A DNA stretch of 12,658 nucleotides from Nitrosomonadales bacterium (GTDB lineage Bacteria > Pseudomonadota > Gammaproteobacteria > Burkholderiales > Gallionellaceae), in contig JACREA010000132.1 in assembly GCA_016218465.1 (NCBI GenBank), positions 1 through 12,658 on the forward strand, written 5' to 3'. The notes under the pieces were generated by a model. It was not told where the DNA came from. It saw only the letters and a list, made by a program, of their open reading frames with translations, and did no database searches. Positions 1 through 6,785 of this stretch are shown here, in pieces. The translations under genes and the position numbers were made by a program. The number at the start of each line of letters is the position of its first letter. The first letter of the stretch is position 1.

Positions 1-24
1 CAATTCAAAGAAGGAGCCTGAATC

Positions 25-513
25 ATGCGTTTTGCTGGGTTCACAGAAATAAGTCGTGCTAATGCAGTTGCACGATCCCTAAAAGATTCGCTCGTTTTTG
101 GTAACGGGCATGAAATAAATCATCTTAAGGACGAGTGGGTTATAGCTTGGACCGGAAATTCGTATGCCAGGCTTTCTTCTGCATCGATGATCGACGTTTA
201 CTTCCGGACAATTTCGGACGAAATACAGGAGCTCAATTGGAAAATTTTGCTTGGCGTTACCACAACGACATTTAAACTAAATTCAGAGAAGCTCAAGAAC
301 CTGATTGCTGAATCTGAGCCCTACATCAATGAGCAAGCGCAATATCTACGGACACGATGGCATGATGTTGTTGTTTTGCTGTTGCTACAAAAAGTGACAG
401 AACCAACATCTGAATTGAATCGGTACGCCACCCATCATCTTCGGAGCCTCGCCTCGTTGAATTCACAACTTTCCGATATTTATGCGAATTTCAATGTGCC
501 GGTTTTTAGCTAA
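25..513 (+). CDS. Hypothetical protein, 162 aa
   Basis: I do not recognise this protein. The start is supported by a good ribosome binding site: AAGGAG lies 8 bases before the ATG. The product is soluble-looking and mixed in charge. Its only strongly hydrophobic run is short (VVVLLLLQ, about residues 115-122), too short and too close to charged residues to be a convincing membrane span, and there is no signal peptide. The C-terminal third is predicted helical from its Leu/Ala/Ser pattern. It uses more A/T-rich codons than the glycogen genes to the right and sits beside transposon debris, which fits accessory DNA. There is no operon partner in the window: the next 400 bases carry no intact gene. 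It is probably a real gene, given the SD and the uninterrupted frame, but its function is unknown. Confidence 0.6.
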   Translation: MRFAGFTEISRANAVARSLKDSLVFGNGHEINHLKDEWVIAWTGNSYARLSSASMIDVYFRTISDEIQELNWKILLGVTTTTFKLNSEKLKNLIAESEPYINEQAQYLRTRWHDVVVLLLLQKVTEPTSELNRYATHHLRSLASLNSQLSDIYANFNVPVFS

Positions 514-565
514 AGTGGTGGAGCGAAAGCAAGGGGGAAGTCTTGACATCACGCATTTCGCCCAA

Positions 566-605
566 ATCAATAGGGTCAGACTCGTTTGATTATTGACCCA
601 TTGAT
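566..605. repeat. REP-like hairpin repeat
   Basis: Seen directly: the arms ATCAATAGGGTCA (566-578) and TGACCCATTGAT (594-605) pair over 12 bp with one bulged A, around a 15-base loop. There is no T tract, so it is not a typical intrinsic terminator. Hairpins of this GGGTCA...TGACCC kind recur as dispersed repeats in betaproteobacterial genomes, some near RAYT-type transposases; that comparison is from memory. It sits exactly where the IS1182-like transposase remnant stops, so it probably inserted there or marks a rearrangement end. Confidence 0.5.
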
Positions 606-607
606 CT

Positions 608-696
608 GGCGTGTTCGAATGTGCCGGGTAGGAATTGTCGTTGCGGGTCAACGTCGAGAAATCGGGGTCGGTATCAATGTGTTTGTAGCGTGCCAT
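608..696 (-). pseudogene. IS1182-family transposase N-terminal remnant (frameshifted, truncated)
   Basis: On the minus strand an ATG at 696, preceded by a good SD (GGAGAAG), opens with MARYKHIDTDPDFST. After a missing base near position 648 the next frame continues DPQRQFLPGTFEHA down to about 608. The joined sequence matches the characteristic N-terminus of IS1182-type DDE transposases as I remember it (MARYK.IDTSPRF..VDLQRQ.LPGTFEHAL). Only about 30 of the usual 450-500 residues remain. Similarity ends at the REP-like hairpin. The remnant is therefore dead: one -1 frameshift and loss of the whole catalytic domain. The bases just upstream (697 to about 720) are probably the old IS leader. 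Family assignment rests on recall. Confidence 0.6.
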
Positions 697-853
697 TTAC
701 TTCTCCAAAATATCGTCCTCCGATTCGACCTTGATATTAATTTTGGTTCACGGCACGATGCGGTTATGAAGATACTTTTTCTACAGCTTCGTTATGCGAA
801 TAGCGCAGATTTCCAGCAATAGATGAATTTTATGGACGAATCAAAAAGCAAAA
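697..853. other. Gene-free interval between transposase remnant and IS
   Basis: This completes the 514-927 gene-poor stretch. Short open frames exist on both strands, but none has a credible SD, length or recognisable protein. The last 50 bases (804-853) read without a stop into the IS target site, in the same frame as the open stretch to the right of the IS (ending at 2290). That suggests a small or already broken frame was split by the insertion. I see no promoter or RNA gene that I can support. Confidence 0.4.
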
Positions 854-861
854 AGAATTAA
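854..861. repeat. Target-site duplication, left copy (AGAATTAA)
   Basis: The eight bases directly outside the left inverted repeat are identical to the eight directly outside the right one (2182-2189). Eight-base duplications are the norm for ISL3-family insertion. Their perfect identity points to a recent, simple transposition. Confidence 0.95.
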
Positions 862-887
862 GGTTCATCTGATATTTGCGTGGGTAA
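862..887 (+). repeat. Left terminal inverted repeat of the ISL3 element
   Basis: This 26-bp repeat matches the reverse complement of 2156-2181 at 20 of 26 positions. The match is perfect over the outer eight bases (GGTTCATC) and the inner seven (TGGGTAA). Transposase promoter elements are expected just inside this end, but I cannot define them confidently. Confidence 0.92.
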
Positions 888-927
888 AAGTTAATCTATC
901 GCCTCCAACTTGGTTAGGAGATGAGCG

Positions 928-2178
928 ATGGAAAGCAAAGAACTGTACCGGCACTTGCTGGGTATAAATGAACCGTGGACGGTCGATCATGTTGATCTGG
1001 ACATGACGCGAGGGCAAGTTGATGTGTATGTTGGACATGCGAAAGGCGTGCGATTTGCCTGCCCTGAATGCGGTCAGGAGCATGCCGTGTACGACCATTC
1101 TGCCGAGCGCACTTGGCGGCACTTGGACAGCTGCCAATTCATGACCTACCTGCATGCCAGTCCGCCTCGCGTGTCGTGTCCTGAGCATGGCGTTCGGCAA
1201 GCGCGCCTGCCATGGGCGGATGAGGGAAGTCGCTTTACTCACCTGTTCGAGGCGCTGGCAGTGAACGTCCTGCTGGCAGCCAATATCGAACGTGCCGCAG
1301 GTCTGCTGCGTATCAGCTGGGATCAGGCATGGCATCTGATGGAACGTGCAGTGTTGCGCGGTCGTGCCGCCAAAGGTGATACTTTGCCCAAGCAAATTGG
1401 CGTGGACGAGAAGGCCATCGCCAAGGGACATCAGTACATGACCTTGGTCAGCGACCTGGATCGTGCAACGGTGGAATACGTTGGGGAGGGACGCCGTGAA
1501 GAAAGTCTGGCGGCCTACTTTAACGCCTTTGGCACAGAACGCTGCGCAGGAATAGACGCGATCAGTCTCGATATGTGGCCAGCCTTCATCATCGCCTGCC
1601 GAGACAACGTGCCGGGGGCTGACGACAAGATGGTGTTCGACCGTTTCCACATCATGCGGCATATCGTCGAGGCAGTAGACAGGGTCAGGAAGCAGGAACA
1701 CAAGGCGCTGATGAATGAAGGGAACAACGCGTTGGTCAACAGCAAATACCTGTGGCTGACCAATCCGTCCAACATGACTGACCAGGCCAAGGTGAGATTC
1801 AAAGAGCTGCAAAGCAGCGAGCTTAAAACCGGACGTGCTTGGGTACTCAAGGAAGTGCTGCGAGAGTTGTGGAATTACACGTCTGCCGCATGGGCGCTGA
1901 AGTTCTGGAAGCGATGGTATTACTGGGCGACGCACAGCCGCTTGCAGCCGATGATTGATGCGGCCAAATTGATTGCGCGGCACTTGCCGAATGTGTTGAC
2001 CTATTTCAAACATCGCATCACCAATGCTGTGGCTGAGGGGTTGAACTCAAAGATTGCAACTGTACAAAAACGTGCCTGTGGATTCAGGAACCGTGACCAT
2101 TTCAAGATCGCCATCTACTTCCACTGTGGCGGACTTGATCTGTATCCGGATCATGTTACCCATGGGAAAGTCGGATGA
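928..2178 (+). CDS. ISL3-family DDE transposase, 416 aa
   Basis: This is the transposase that cuts and pastes the surrounding element. The N-terminal zf-ISL3 zinc-binding region shows CPECG at 45-49 and CPEHG at 84-88. A helix-turn-helix-like stretch follows at about 108-145. The DDE catalytic core shows GVDEK (Asp160), SLDMW (Asp215) and AVAEGLNSK (Glu370), followed by the conserved KRACGFRN. A further VFDRFH motif lies at 237-241. The length is typical of the family. The start is set by AGGAG 7 bases upstream; an ATG at 921 is out of frame. The stop codon lies within the right inverted repeat. Nothing is truncated or shifted, so activity is likely. A large antisense open frame at 865-2013 is only a shadow of this gene. 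Confidence 0.97.
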   Translation: MESKELYRHLLGINEPWTVDHVDLDMTRGQVDVYVGHAKGVRFACPECGQEHAVYDHSAERTWRHLDSCQFMTYLHASPPRVSCPEHGVRQARLPWADEGSRFTHLFEALAVNVLLAANIERAAGLLRISWDQAWHLMERAVLRGRAAKGDTLPKQIGVDEKAIAKGHQYMTLVSDLDRATVEYVGEGRREESLAAYFNAFGTERCAGIDAISLDMWPAFIIACRDNVPGADDKMVFDRFHIMRHIVEAVDRVRKQEHKALMNEGNNALVNSKYLWLTNPSNMTDQAKVRFKELQSSELKTGRAWVLKEVLRELWNYTSAAWALKFWKRWYYWATHSRLQPMIDAAKLIARHLPNVLTYFKHRITNAVAEGLNSKIATVQKRACGFRNRDHFKIAIYFHCGGLDLYPDHVTHGKVG

Positions 2179-2181
2179 ACC
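2156..2181 (-). repeat. Right terminal inverted repeat of the ISL3 element
   Basis: This is the counterpart of 862-887, in inverted orientation. It overlaps the last codons and the stop codon (2176-2178) of the transposase, a compact arrangement common in small insertion sequences. Confidence 0.92.
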
Positions 2182-2189
2182 AGAATTAA
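2182..2189. repeat. Target-site duplication, right copy (AGAATTAA)
   Basis: An exact copy of 854-861, immediately outside the right inverted repeat. Confidence 0.95.
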
Positions 2190-2290
2190 AAAGACTTAAA
2201 GAAAGCCTGATAAAGGAGTTGCCATCTTTCCTAATCAAAGCAACACTCAATGAGGACTTACAAAACATTCCAATGCTAAAGCTGCTATGA
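2183..2290 (+). pseudogene. Possible 3' fragment of a small frame split by the ISL3 insertion
   Basis: This is an open frame of 35 codons (ELKRLKESLIKELPSF... to a TGA at 2288-2290). If the IS and one target copy are removed, it joins in phase with 17 open codons at 804-854 (ending FYGRIKKQK), giving a lysine-rich, helical stretch of 52 codons. No ATG, GTG or TTG start exists in the left part, and a TAG precedes it at 801-803. So the frame was either already damaged or is not a gene. No family is recognised. Confidence 0.3.
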
Positions 2291-2297
2291 TTTATGC

Positions 2298-2531
2298 ATG
2301 TCTCCCACCGTATTCCGTCAAGGCGCATTTCGATTTTTCTTCTTTTCACGCGAAGAGCCTCGTATGCATGTTCATGTCACTCATACGGACGGTGAAGCCA
2401 AGTTCTGGTTAGAACCACAGATTGAGTTAGCAATGAATCAAGGTCTTTCAAAGAAGCAGATCAACGATGCATCGTTGTTGGTGCAGGATCATTACGAGGA
2501 GATCATCCATGCCTGGCGTAGCTACTTCTGA
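2298..2531 (+). CDS. DUF4160 domain protein, 77 aa
   Basis: This is a small protein of the DUF4160 family, recognised by the N-terminal PTVFRQGAFRFFFFS (residues 3-17), the EEPRMHVHV motif (19-27, with His24 and His26), the AKFWLEP motif (34-40), and a C-terminal helix ending in HAWRSYF. It spans the full normal domain length. The molecular function of the family is not established. The SD before the ATG is weak, but family members start at this position (M.TVFR). The gene overlaps the next gene, DUF2442, by 23 bases, an arrangement seen repeatedly for these two families and suggesting translational coupling. Two-gene modules of this size next to insertion sequences are often proposed as toxin-antitoxin-like, but that is unproven here. 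Confidence 0.85.
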   Translation: MSPTVFRQGAFRFFFFSREEPRMHVHVTHTDGEAKFWLEPQIELAMNQGLSKKQINDASLLVQDHYEEIIHAWRSYF

Positions 2532-2775
2532 AGTCGAAGTTTCCTTGGCATCAAGCAAGGGGTTCTGGTTGCTTTTGAAAGACGAGGAACTTTTCGTCCC
2601 CTACGCAGAGTTTCCTTGGTTCAAGCAGGCGACTCTGGAGCAGATTACTACCGTCGAATGGCCAACACCAAATCATCTTTATTGGCCTATGCTTGATGTT
2701 GATTTGGCTGTGGAGTCTATTCGCAATCCCAGCCAGTTTCCCTTGGTTGCCAAGCCTAACCTTCCCCCAAAATAG
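2509..2775 (+). CDS. DUF2442 domain protein, 88 aa
   Basis: The family is recognised from the order of motifs: a short N-terminal beta-rich segment (GFWLLLKDEELFVPYAEFPW, residues 18-37), the ATLEQITTVEW segment (41-51), then LYWPMLDVDLAVESI (57-71), the typical DUF2442 ending that includes the W-P-x-L-D-x-D pattern. I place the start at 2509 rather than at the earlier in-frame ATG (2467). GAGGAG lies 7 bases upstream of 2509, and the extra residues encoded from 2467 do not resemble the family. It overlaps the DUF4160 gene by 23 bases and is probably co-translated with it. DUF2442 proteins have no established biochemical role; a partner function for DUF4160 is inference. The stop lies only 54 bases from the convergent pgi stop. 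Confidence 0.85.
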   Translation: MPGVATSEVEVSLASSKGFWLLLKDEELFVPYAEFPWFKQATLEQITTVEWPTPNHLYWPMLDVDLAVESIRNPSQFPLVAKPNLPPK

Positions 2776-2778
2776 TTG

Positions 2779-2806
2779 ATACCTCCCCCTAACGGAACGG
2801 AGGTGT
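2779..2806. terminator. Weak hairpin between convergent genes
   Basis: ACCTCC (2781-2786) pairs with GGAGGT (2799-2804) around a 12-base loop, in the 54-base gap where DUF2442 and pgi converge. There is no T run on either side, so a bidirectional terminator role is only suggested by position. Confidence 0.3.
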
Positions 2807-2829
2807 TATGAATTCATGAAGCATTCTGG

Positions 2830-4470
2830 CTAATAGTGTTTGTGGTAGTAGTCGATCAGCCCGCTGGTCGAAGCATCGTGTGGTGAAGCGATACCCGTTC
2901 CGCGCAGTTCCGGCAATATTTTCCCCGCCAGTTGTTTGCCCAGTTCGACGCCCCACTGGTCGAACGGGTTGATGTTCCACACCACGCTTTGCACGAACAC
3001 TTTATGTTCATACATCGCGATCAGCATGCCCAGTGTGTGCGGGTCGAGCCGCTCGAACAGAAAGGTATTGGTCGGCCTGTTGCCGGGAAAAACCTTGTGC
3101 GGCAGCAAGGCTTCCAGCGCCTCGCCTTGCAGACCTTGCGCAACCAGTTCGGCGCGCGCCTCTTCTTCAGTCTTGCCGACCATCAGGGCTTCGGTTTGTG
3201 CGAAGCAATTGGCGAGCGGGATGGCGCGATGTTCTTCGAAAGGGTTGTAGCTGTGCAACGGCGCATGGAAATCCGCCGGTATCATGCGCGTGCCCTGGTG
3301 GATGAGCTGGAAGAAAGCGTGCTGGCCGTTGGTGCCGGGTTCGCCCCATACCACCATGCCGGTGTTGTAATCCACCGTGTTGCCGTCGCGGTCTACGCGT
3401 TTGCCGTTGCTTTCCATCTCCAGTTGTTGCAGGTACGCGGCGAAGCGGTGCATGTATTGGTCGTAAGGCAGCACGGCATTGGAAGCCGCGCCGAAGAAGT
3501 TGTTGTACCAGATGCCGAGCAGCCCCAGCAGCACCGGGATGTTTTTGTCCAGCGGCGCGCTGCGGAAGTGCTCGTCCATCGCGTAGCCGCCGCCCAGCAG
3601 TTCCTCGAATTTGTCCATGCCCACGAACAGCGCGATGGGCAGGCCGATAGCCGACCACAGCGAGTAACGCCCGCCGACCCAGTCCCAGAATTCAAAAACG
3701 TTTTGCGGATTGATGCCGAATTTGGCGGTGGCTTCGAGATTGGTGGAAACGGCGGCAAAGTGCTTGGCGACGGCCTGTTCATTGCCCAGTTTTTCGACCA
3801 GCCAGGCACGCGCCGAGCGAGCATTGGTAAGGGTTTCCTGTGTGGTGAAGGTCTTCGAGCTGATAATGAACAGGGTGGTTTCGGCATCCAGTCTCTTCAG
3901 TGTTTCAGAGAGATGGGTGCCGTCCACATTGGATACGAAATGGGCGTGTAACGCAGGAAGGGAGTAGGGCTTGAGCGCTTCGCATACCATCAGCGGGCCG
4001 AGGTCCGATCCGCCGATGCCGAGGTTGACGATGTCGGTTATGCGCTTGCCGGTATGGCCGACATGCTCGCCCGTGCGCACCTTATCGGAGAAGCCGCGTA
4101 TCAGTTCCAATACGCGCTGCACATCGGGCATGACGTCCTTGCCGTTCGAGTAAACCGCGCGGCCTGAACGATTGCGCAATGCTGTATGCAATGCAGCACG
4201 CTGTTCGGTGAAATTTATTTTTTCGCCGACGAACATGCGCTCGATCTGGCTTTGCAGTCCGGATTGCCTTGCGAGGTTCGTCAGCAGTTTTATCGTTTCG
4301 GCATTGATGCGATTCTTTGAGTAGTCGAACAGCAGGCTGCCGAGTTGCACCGAAAATTTGTCAAAACGCGCAGGGTCGTCCCGAAACATCTGGCGCATGT
4401 GAACCGGTTCGATTGCGATGTGGTGCGCTTTGAGCGCTTGCCATGCATGTGATGAAGTTAGTTTTGACAT
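2830..4470 (-). CDS. pgi: Glucose-6-phosphate isomerase, 546 aa
   Basis: This cytoplasmic enzyme interconverts glucose-6-phosphate and fructose-6-phosphate, the entry and exit point between glycolysis/gluconeogenesis and glycogen. Both family signatures are present: DWVGGRYSLWSAIG (263-276) and NINPFDQWGVELGK (499-512). Catalytic residues by alignment with the rabbit enzyme are Glu353 in MESNG, His384 in NGQHAF and Lys512. The sugar-phosphate-binding IGGSDLG and SSKTFTTQET motifs are also clear. The length matches E. coli Pgi (549 aa). I start at the ATG at 4470 (MSKLTSSHAWQALK), which matches the family N-terminus. An upstream in-frame GTG at 4527 would add 19 unlike residues. No strong SD precedes 4470. 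It lies 66 bases after the glgB stop on the same strand, so it is probably co-transcribed with glgB. Confidence 0.97.
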   Translation of the reverse strand: MSKLTSSHAWQALKAHHIAIEPVHMRQMFRDDPARFDKFSVQLGSLLFDYSKNRINAETIKLLTNLARQSGLQSQIERMFVGEKINFTEQRAALHTALRNRSGRAVYSNGKDVMPDVQRVLELIRGFSDKVRTGEHVGHTGKRITDIVNLGIGGSDLGPLMVCEALKPYSLPALHAHFVSNVDGTHLSETLKRLDAETTLFIISSKTFTTQETLTNARSARAWLVEKLGNEQAVAKHFAAVSTNLEATAKFGINPQNVFEFWDWVGGRYSLWSAIGLPIALFVGMDKFEELLGGGYAMDEHFRSAPLDKNIPVLLGLLGIWYNNFFGAASNAVLPYDQYMHRFAAYLQQLEMESNGKRVDRDGNTVDYNTGMVVWGEPGTNGQHAFFQLIHQGTRMIPADFHAPLHSYNPFEEHRAIPLANCFAQTEALMVGKTEEEARAELVAQGLQGEALEALLPHKVFPGNRPTNTFLFERLDPHTLGMLIAMYEHKVFVQSVVWNINPFDQWGVELGKQLAGKILPELRGTGIASPHDASTSGLIDYYHKHY

Positions 4471-4536
4471 GGTAATAAATTCAAATCGGCTATAGGGCAG
4501 TTTTTGCAGGGGCGGTTCATCAATCACCCTTGCAGA

Positions 4537-6699
4537 TCAGGCCTCCGGCACCAGAATTACCCCCGCCAGCGGCGGTAAAACAATCTCGGCAGAGTAGGGA
4601 AGTCCCATCCACGGAATCGCTTCGGCATTTTTCAATCCGGCATTGCCGAGGTTGCTGCCTGTGTAGTATTCCGAATCGCTGTTCAGCGCTTCGCGGTATT
4701 GTGCCTGCACTGGCAGGCCAATGCGGTAATGGTAGCGGGGCACCGGCGTGAGGTTCAACGCGACGATGGCAATGGAGCCGTCGCGTGCGCGACGCTGATA
4801 CGACAACACCGATTGATCCGCATCGTTGCAGTCTATCCAGGAAAATCCTTCGTGCTGAAAATCCAGGTCATGCAGCGCGGGTAGATTGCGATACAGCCGG
4901 TTCAGGTCGTGTACCAGATTTTGCATGCCGCGATGCAACTCCTGCCCCAGTTGCCACCACTCAAGTTCCCACCTGGATTGCCATTCGCGTCCTTGGGCGA
5001 TTTCGTTGCCCATGAAGTTGAGCTTCTTGCCCGGGCTAGTCATCTGGTAGGTCAGCAACAAACGCAGGTTAGCGAATTTCTGCCAGGAATCGCCGGGCAT
5101 TTTGGACAACAATGACCCCTTGCCATGCACCACTTCATCATGCGAAAAAGGCATGACGAAATTTTCGGTATAAGCGTAAAGCTGGCCGAAGGTGAGCTGG
5201 TTGTGGTGGTAGCGCCTATGTACCGGCTCGTGGCGGAAATAGGTCAGCGTGTCGTTCATCCATCCCATGTTCCACTTGATCGAGAAGCCCAGTCCTCCCA
5301 GATAAACCGGGCGGGATACGCCGGGCCAGGCAGTGGATTCCTCCGCCATGGTCAGCGCACCTGGGAACTCTTCATGCACCATGATGTTCATCTCGCGCAG
5401 GAAATCCACTGCTTCCAGGTTCTCGCGGCCACCATATTTATTCGGAATCCATTCCCACTCGTTGCGGGAATAGTCCAGATACAACATCGAAGCCACGGCA
5501 TCAACGCGCAGCCCGTCGAAATGAAATTCAGATAGCCAGAAGTGTGCGCTGGACATCAGGAAAGTTTTAACTTCGTTGCGTCCGTAGTTAAATATATGGG
5601 TGCCCCATTCCTGATGGTAGCCAAGGCGCGGGTCTTCGTGCTCATATAAGGCCGTGCCATCGAAGCGCGCCAGTGCCCAGCTGTCTTGCGGAAAATGCGC
5701 AGGCACCCAGTCGAGAATCACTCCGATGCCGGCCTGGTGGCAGGTGTCGATCAAATGGCGCAATTCATCGGGAGAACCAAAGCGGCTGGTAGCTGCGAAA
5801 TAACCGGTGGTCTGGTAGCCCCATGATTCATCCAGCGGATGCTCGGAGATCGGCATGAGTTCTATGTGCGTGTAACCCATACCTTTGACGTATGGCACAA
5901 GATCGGTCGCCAATTCGCTATAGGTATAAAAGCGGCCATCCGGGTGGCGTTTCCACGAACCTGCATGCACTTCGTAAATATTGATTGCAGCATGCAGCCA
6001 GTCCCATTGGCCGCGATGCTTCATCCATTCCGCATCTCGCCATTGATGCTGGTGGGTTGGGGCGGCTAGTGCTGCCGTGCCGGGGCGCAATTCGTAACCT
6101 TGCGCGTATGGGTCGGTCTTGGTCAGCAATTGGCCGGTGTCGCGGTTGCGGATTTCATAGCGATACAGTGCATGTTGTCTGATCTCGGGAATGAACAATT
6201 CCCATACGCCGCTGGAACCGTGTGAGCGCATCGGATGCAGGCGGCCATCCCAGCTATTGAATTCACCCACCACGCTGACACGCTCCGCATTCGGTGCCCA
6301 GACGACAAATCTGACCCCTTTTACATTGTTGATTTCAACAGCATGGGAACCAAGCATACGGTAGCCTTGGCGTAACTTTCCTTCGCTGAATAAATACAAA
6401 TCTTGCTGGGAAAGGTGAGATGGAAATTGATAGGGGTCGTAGATTTCGTGAGTCGCGCTGCCATAATGCAAACGCAGGCGGTAGGGCAGGTTGGGTTCGC
6501 TGTTGCCGCGCCATTCGAACACTCCGCTGGGATGGATTCGCTTTAGAGCATTAACTTCGCCAGCGTTTAGCAAATCGACATCCGTGGCATGAGGTTCGTA
6601 TACACGGATGATCCATTCTGTTCCTTCACGATGCAGACCAAGCAGTCCAAATGGGTCATACAAACGTGCCTGCAGCAGCGATTCGATCGGCGTATCCAC
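4537..6699 (-). CDS. glgB: 1,4-alpha-glucan branching enzyme (GH13), about 720 aa
   Basis: GlgB transfers alpha-1,4-glucan segments to form alpha-1,6 branches in glycogen. Numbered from the chosen start, an N-terminal GlgB domain (ARLYDPFGLLGLH, about residues 11-23) is followed by a CBM48 module (GVRFVVWAPNAERVSVVGEF, 128-147), the GH13 barrel and a C-terminal beta domain. The barrel carries DWVPAHFP (330-337), GLRVDAVASM with nucleophile Asp400, TMAEEST with acid/base Glu453, and FSHDEVVHGK with Asp521. The length is close to E. coli GlgB (728 aa). The start is uncertain. I prefer GTG at 6699 because family members begin just before the ARLYDPF motif. An ATG at 6753 (738 aa) adds residues with non-family composition and has no SD. 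A frame from 6798 would overlap glgC. It is transcribed divergently from glgC and followed by pgi. Confidence 0.96.
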   Translation of the reverse strand: MDTPIESLLQARLYDPFGLLGLHREGTEWIIRVYEPHATDVDLLNAGEVNALKRIHPSGVFEWRGNSEPNLPYRLRLHYGSATHEIYDPYQFPSHLSQQDLYLFSEGKLRQGYRMLGSHAVEINNVKGVRFVVWAPNAERVSVVGEFNSWDGRLHPMRSHGSSGVWELFIPEIRQHALYRYEIRNRDTGQLLTKTDPYAQGYELRPGTAALAAPTHQHQWRDAEWMKHRGQWDWLHAAINIYEVHAGSWKRHPDGRFYTYSELATDLVPYVKGMGYTHIELMPISEHPLDESWGYQTTGYFAATSRFGSPDELRHLIDTCHQAGIGVILDWVPAHFPQDSWALARFDGTALYEHEDPRLGYHQEWGTHIFNYGRNEVKTFLMSSAHFWLSEFHFDGLRVDAVASMLYLDYSRNEWEWIPNKYGGRENLEAVDFLREMNIMVHEEFPGALTMAEESTAWPGVSRPVYLGGLGFSIKWNMGWMNDTLTYFRHEPVHRRYHHNQLTFGQLYAYTENFVMPFSHDEVVHGKGSLLSKMPGDSWQKFANLRLLLTYQMTSPGKKLNFMGNEIAQGREWQSRWELEWWQLGQELHRGMQNLVHDLNRLYRNLPALHDLDFQHEGFSWIDCNDADQSVLSYQRRARDGSIAIVALNLTPVPRYHYRIGLPVQAQYREALNSDSEYYTGSNLGNAGLKNAEAIPWMGLPYSAEIVLPPLAGVILVPEA

Positions 6700-6718
6700 C
6701 TTGATTTTTCCATTGTTC

Positions 6719-6748
6719 TTGTTAAGTAGTAAGATTGTAAACGATAAT
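6719..6748 (+). promoter_or_regulatory. Candidate sigma-70 promoter for glgC
   Basis: A -10-like GATAAT (6743-6748, five of six consensus bases) lies 18 bases after a -35-like TTGTTA (6719-6724, four of six). It would start transcription near 6755, giving a leader of about 30 bases before the glgC ATG. It falls between the divergent glgB and glgC starts, where promoters for both must lie. A promoter here overlaps the alternative glgB ATG at 6753. Recognition is by eye only. Confidence 0.35.
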
Positions 6749-6785
6749 GACATCGCTAAATATGGTAAATACAGGGAGAAGCAAT

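Larger units (their letters stand above)
862..2181 (+). mobile_element. Complete ISL3-family insertion sequence, 1320 bp
   Basis: The element is delimited by imperfect 26-bp inverted repeats that both begin GGTTCATC and both end TGGGTAA internally, and by an exact 8-bp target duplication outside them. It contains a single transposase gene that almost fills it, with the stop codon lying inside the right inverted repeat. All parts expected for a functional ISL3 element are present: both ends, the zinc-binding motif, the DDE residues and an uninterrupted frame. It is therefore likely still active. Before insertion, the sequence at 853 was continuous with 2182 through one copy of AGAATTAA. Confidence 0.95.

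Noticed and set aside
586..822. Plus-strand open frame of 78 codons
   Set aside because: It runs antisense through the transposase remnant and the hairpin, lacks an SD and resembles no family.
865..2013. Long minus-strand open frame of 382 codons
   Set aside because: It lies entirely antisense to the well-supported ISL3 transposase, has no SD and no recognisable domain.
2808..2817. Perfect 10-base palindrome ATGAATTCAT
   Set aside because: It is short and A/T-rich, between convergent genes, with no second copy; easily explained by chance.
2932..3951. Plus-strand open frame of 339 codons
   Set aside because: It is antisense to pgi. High-GC codon bias of the real gene leaves the opposite strand open; the translation has no family features.
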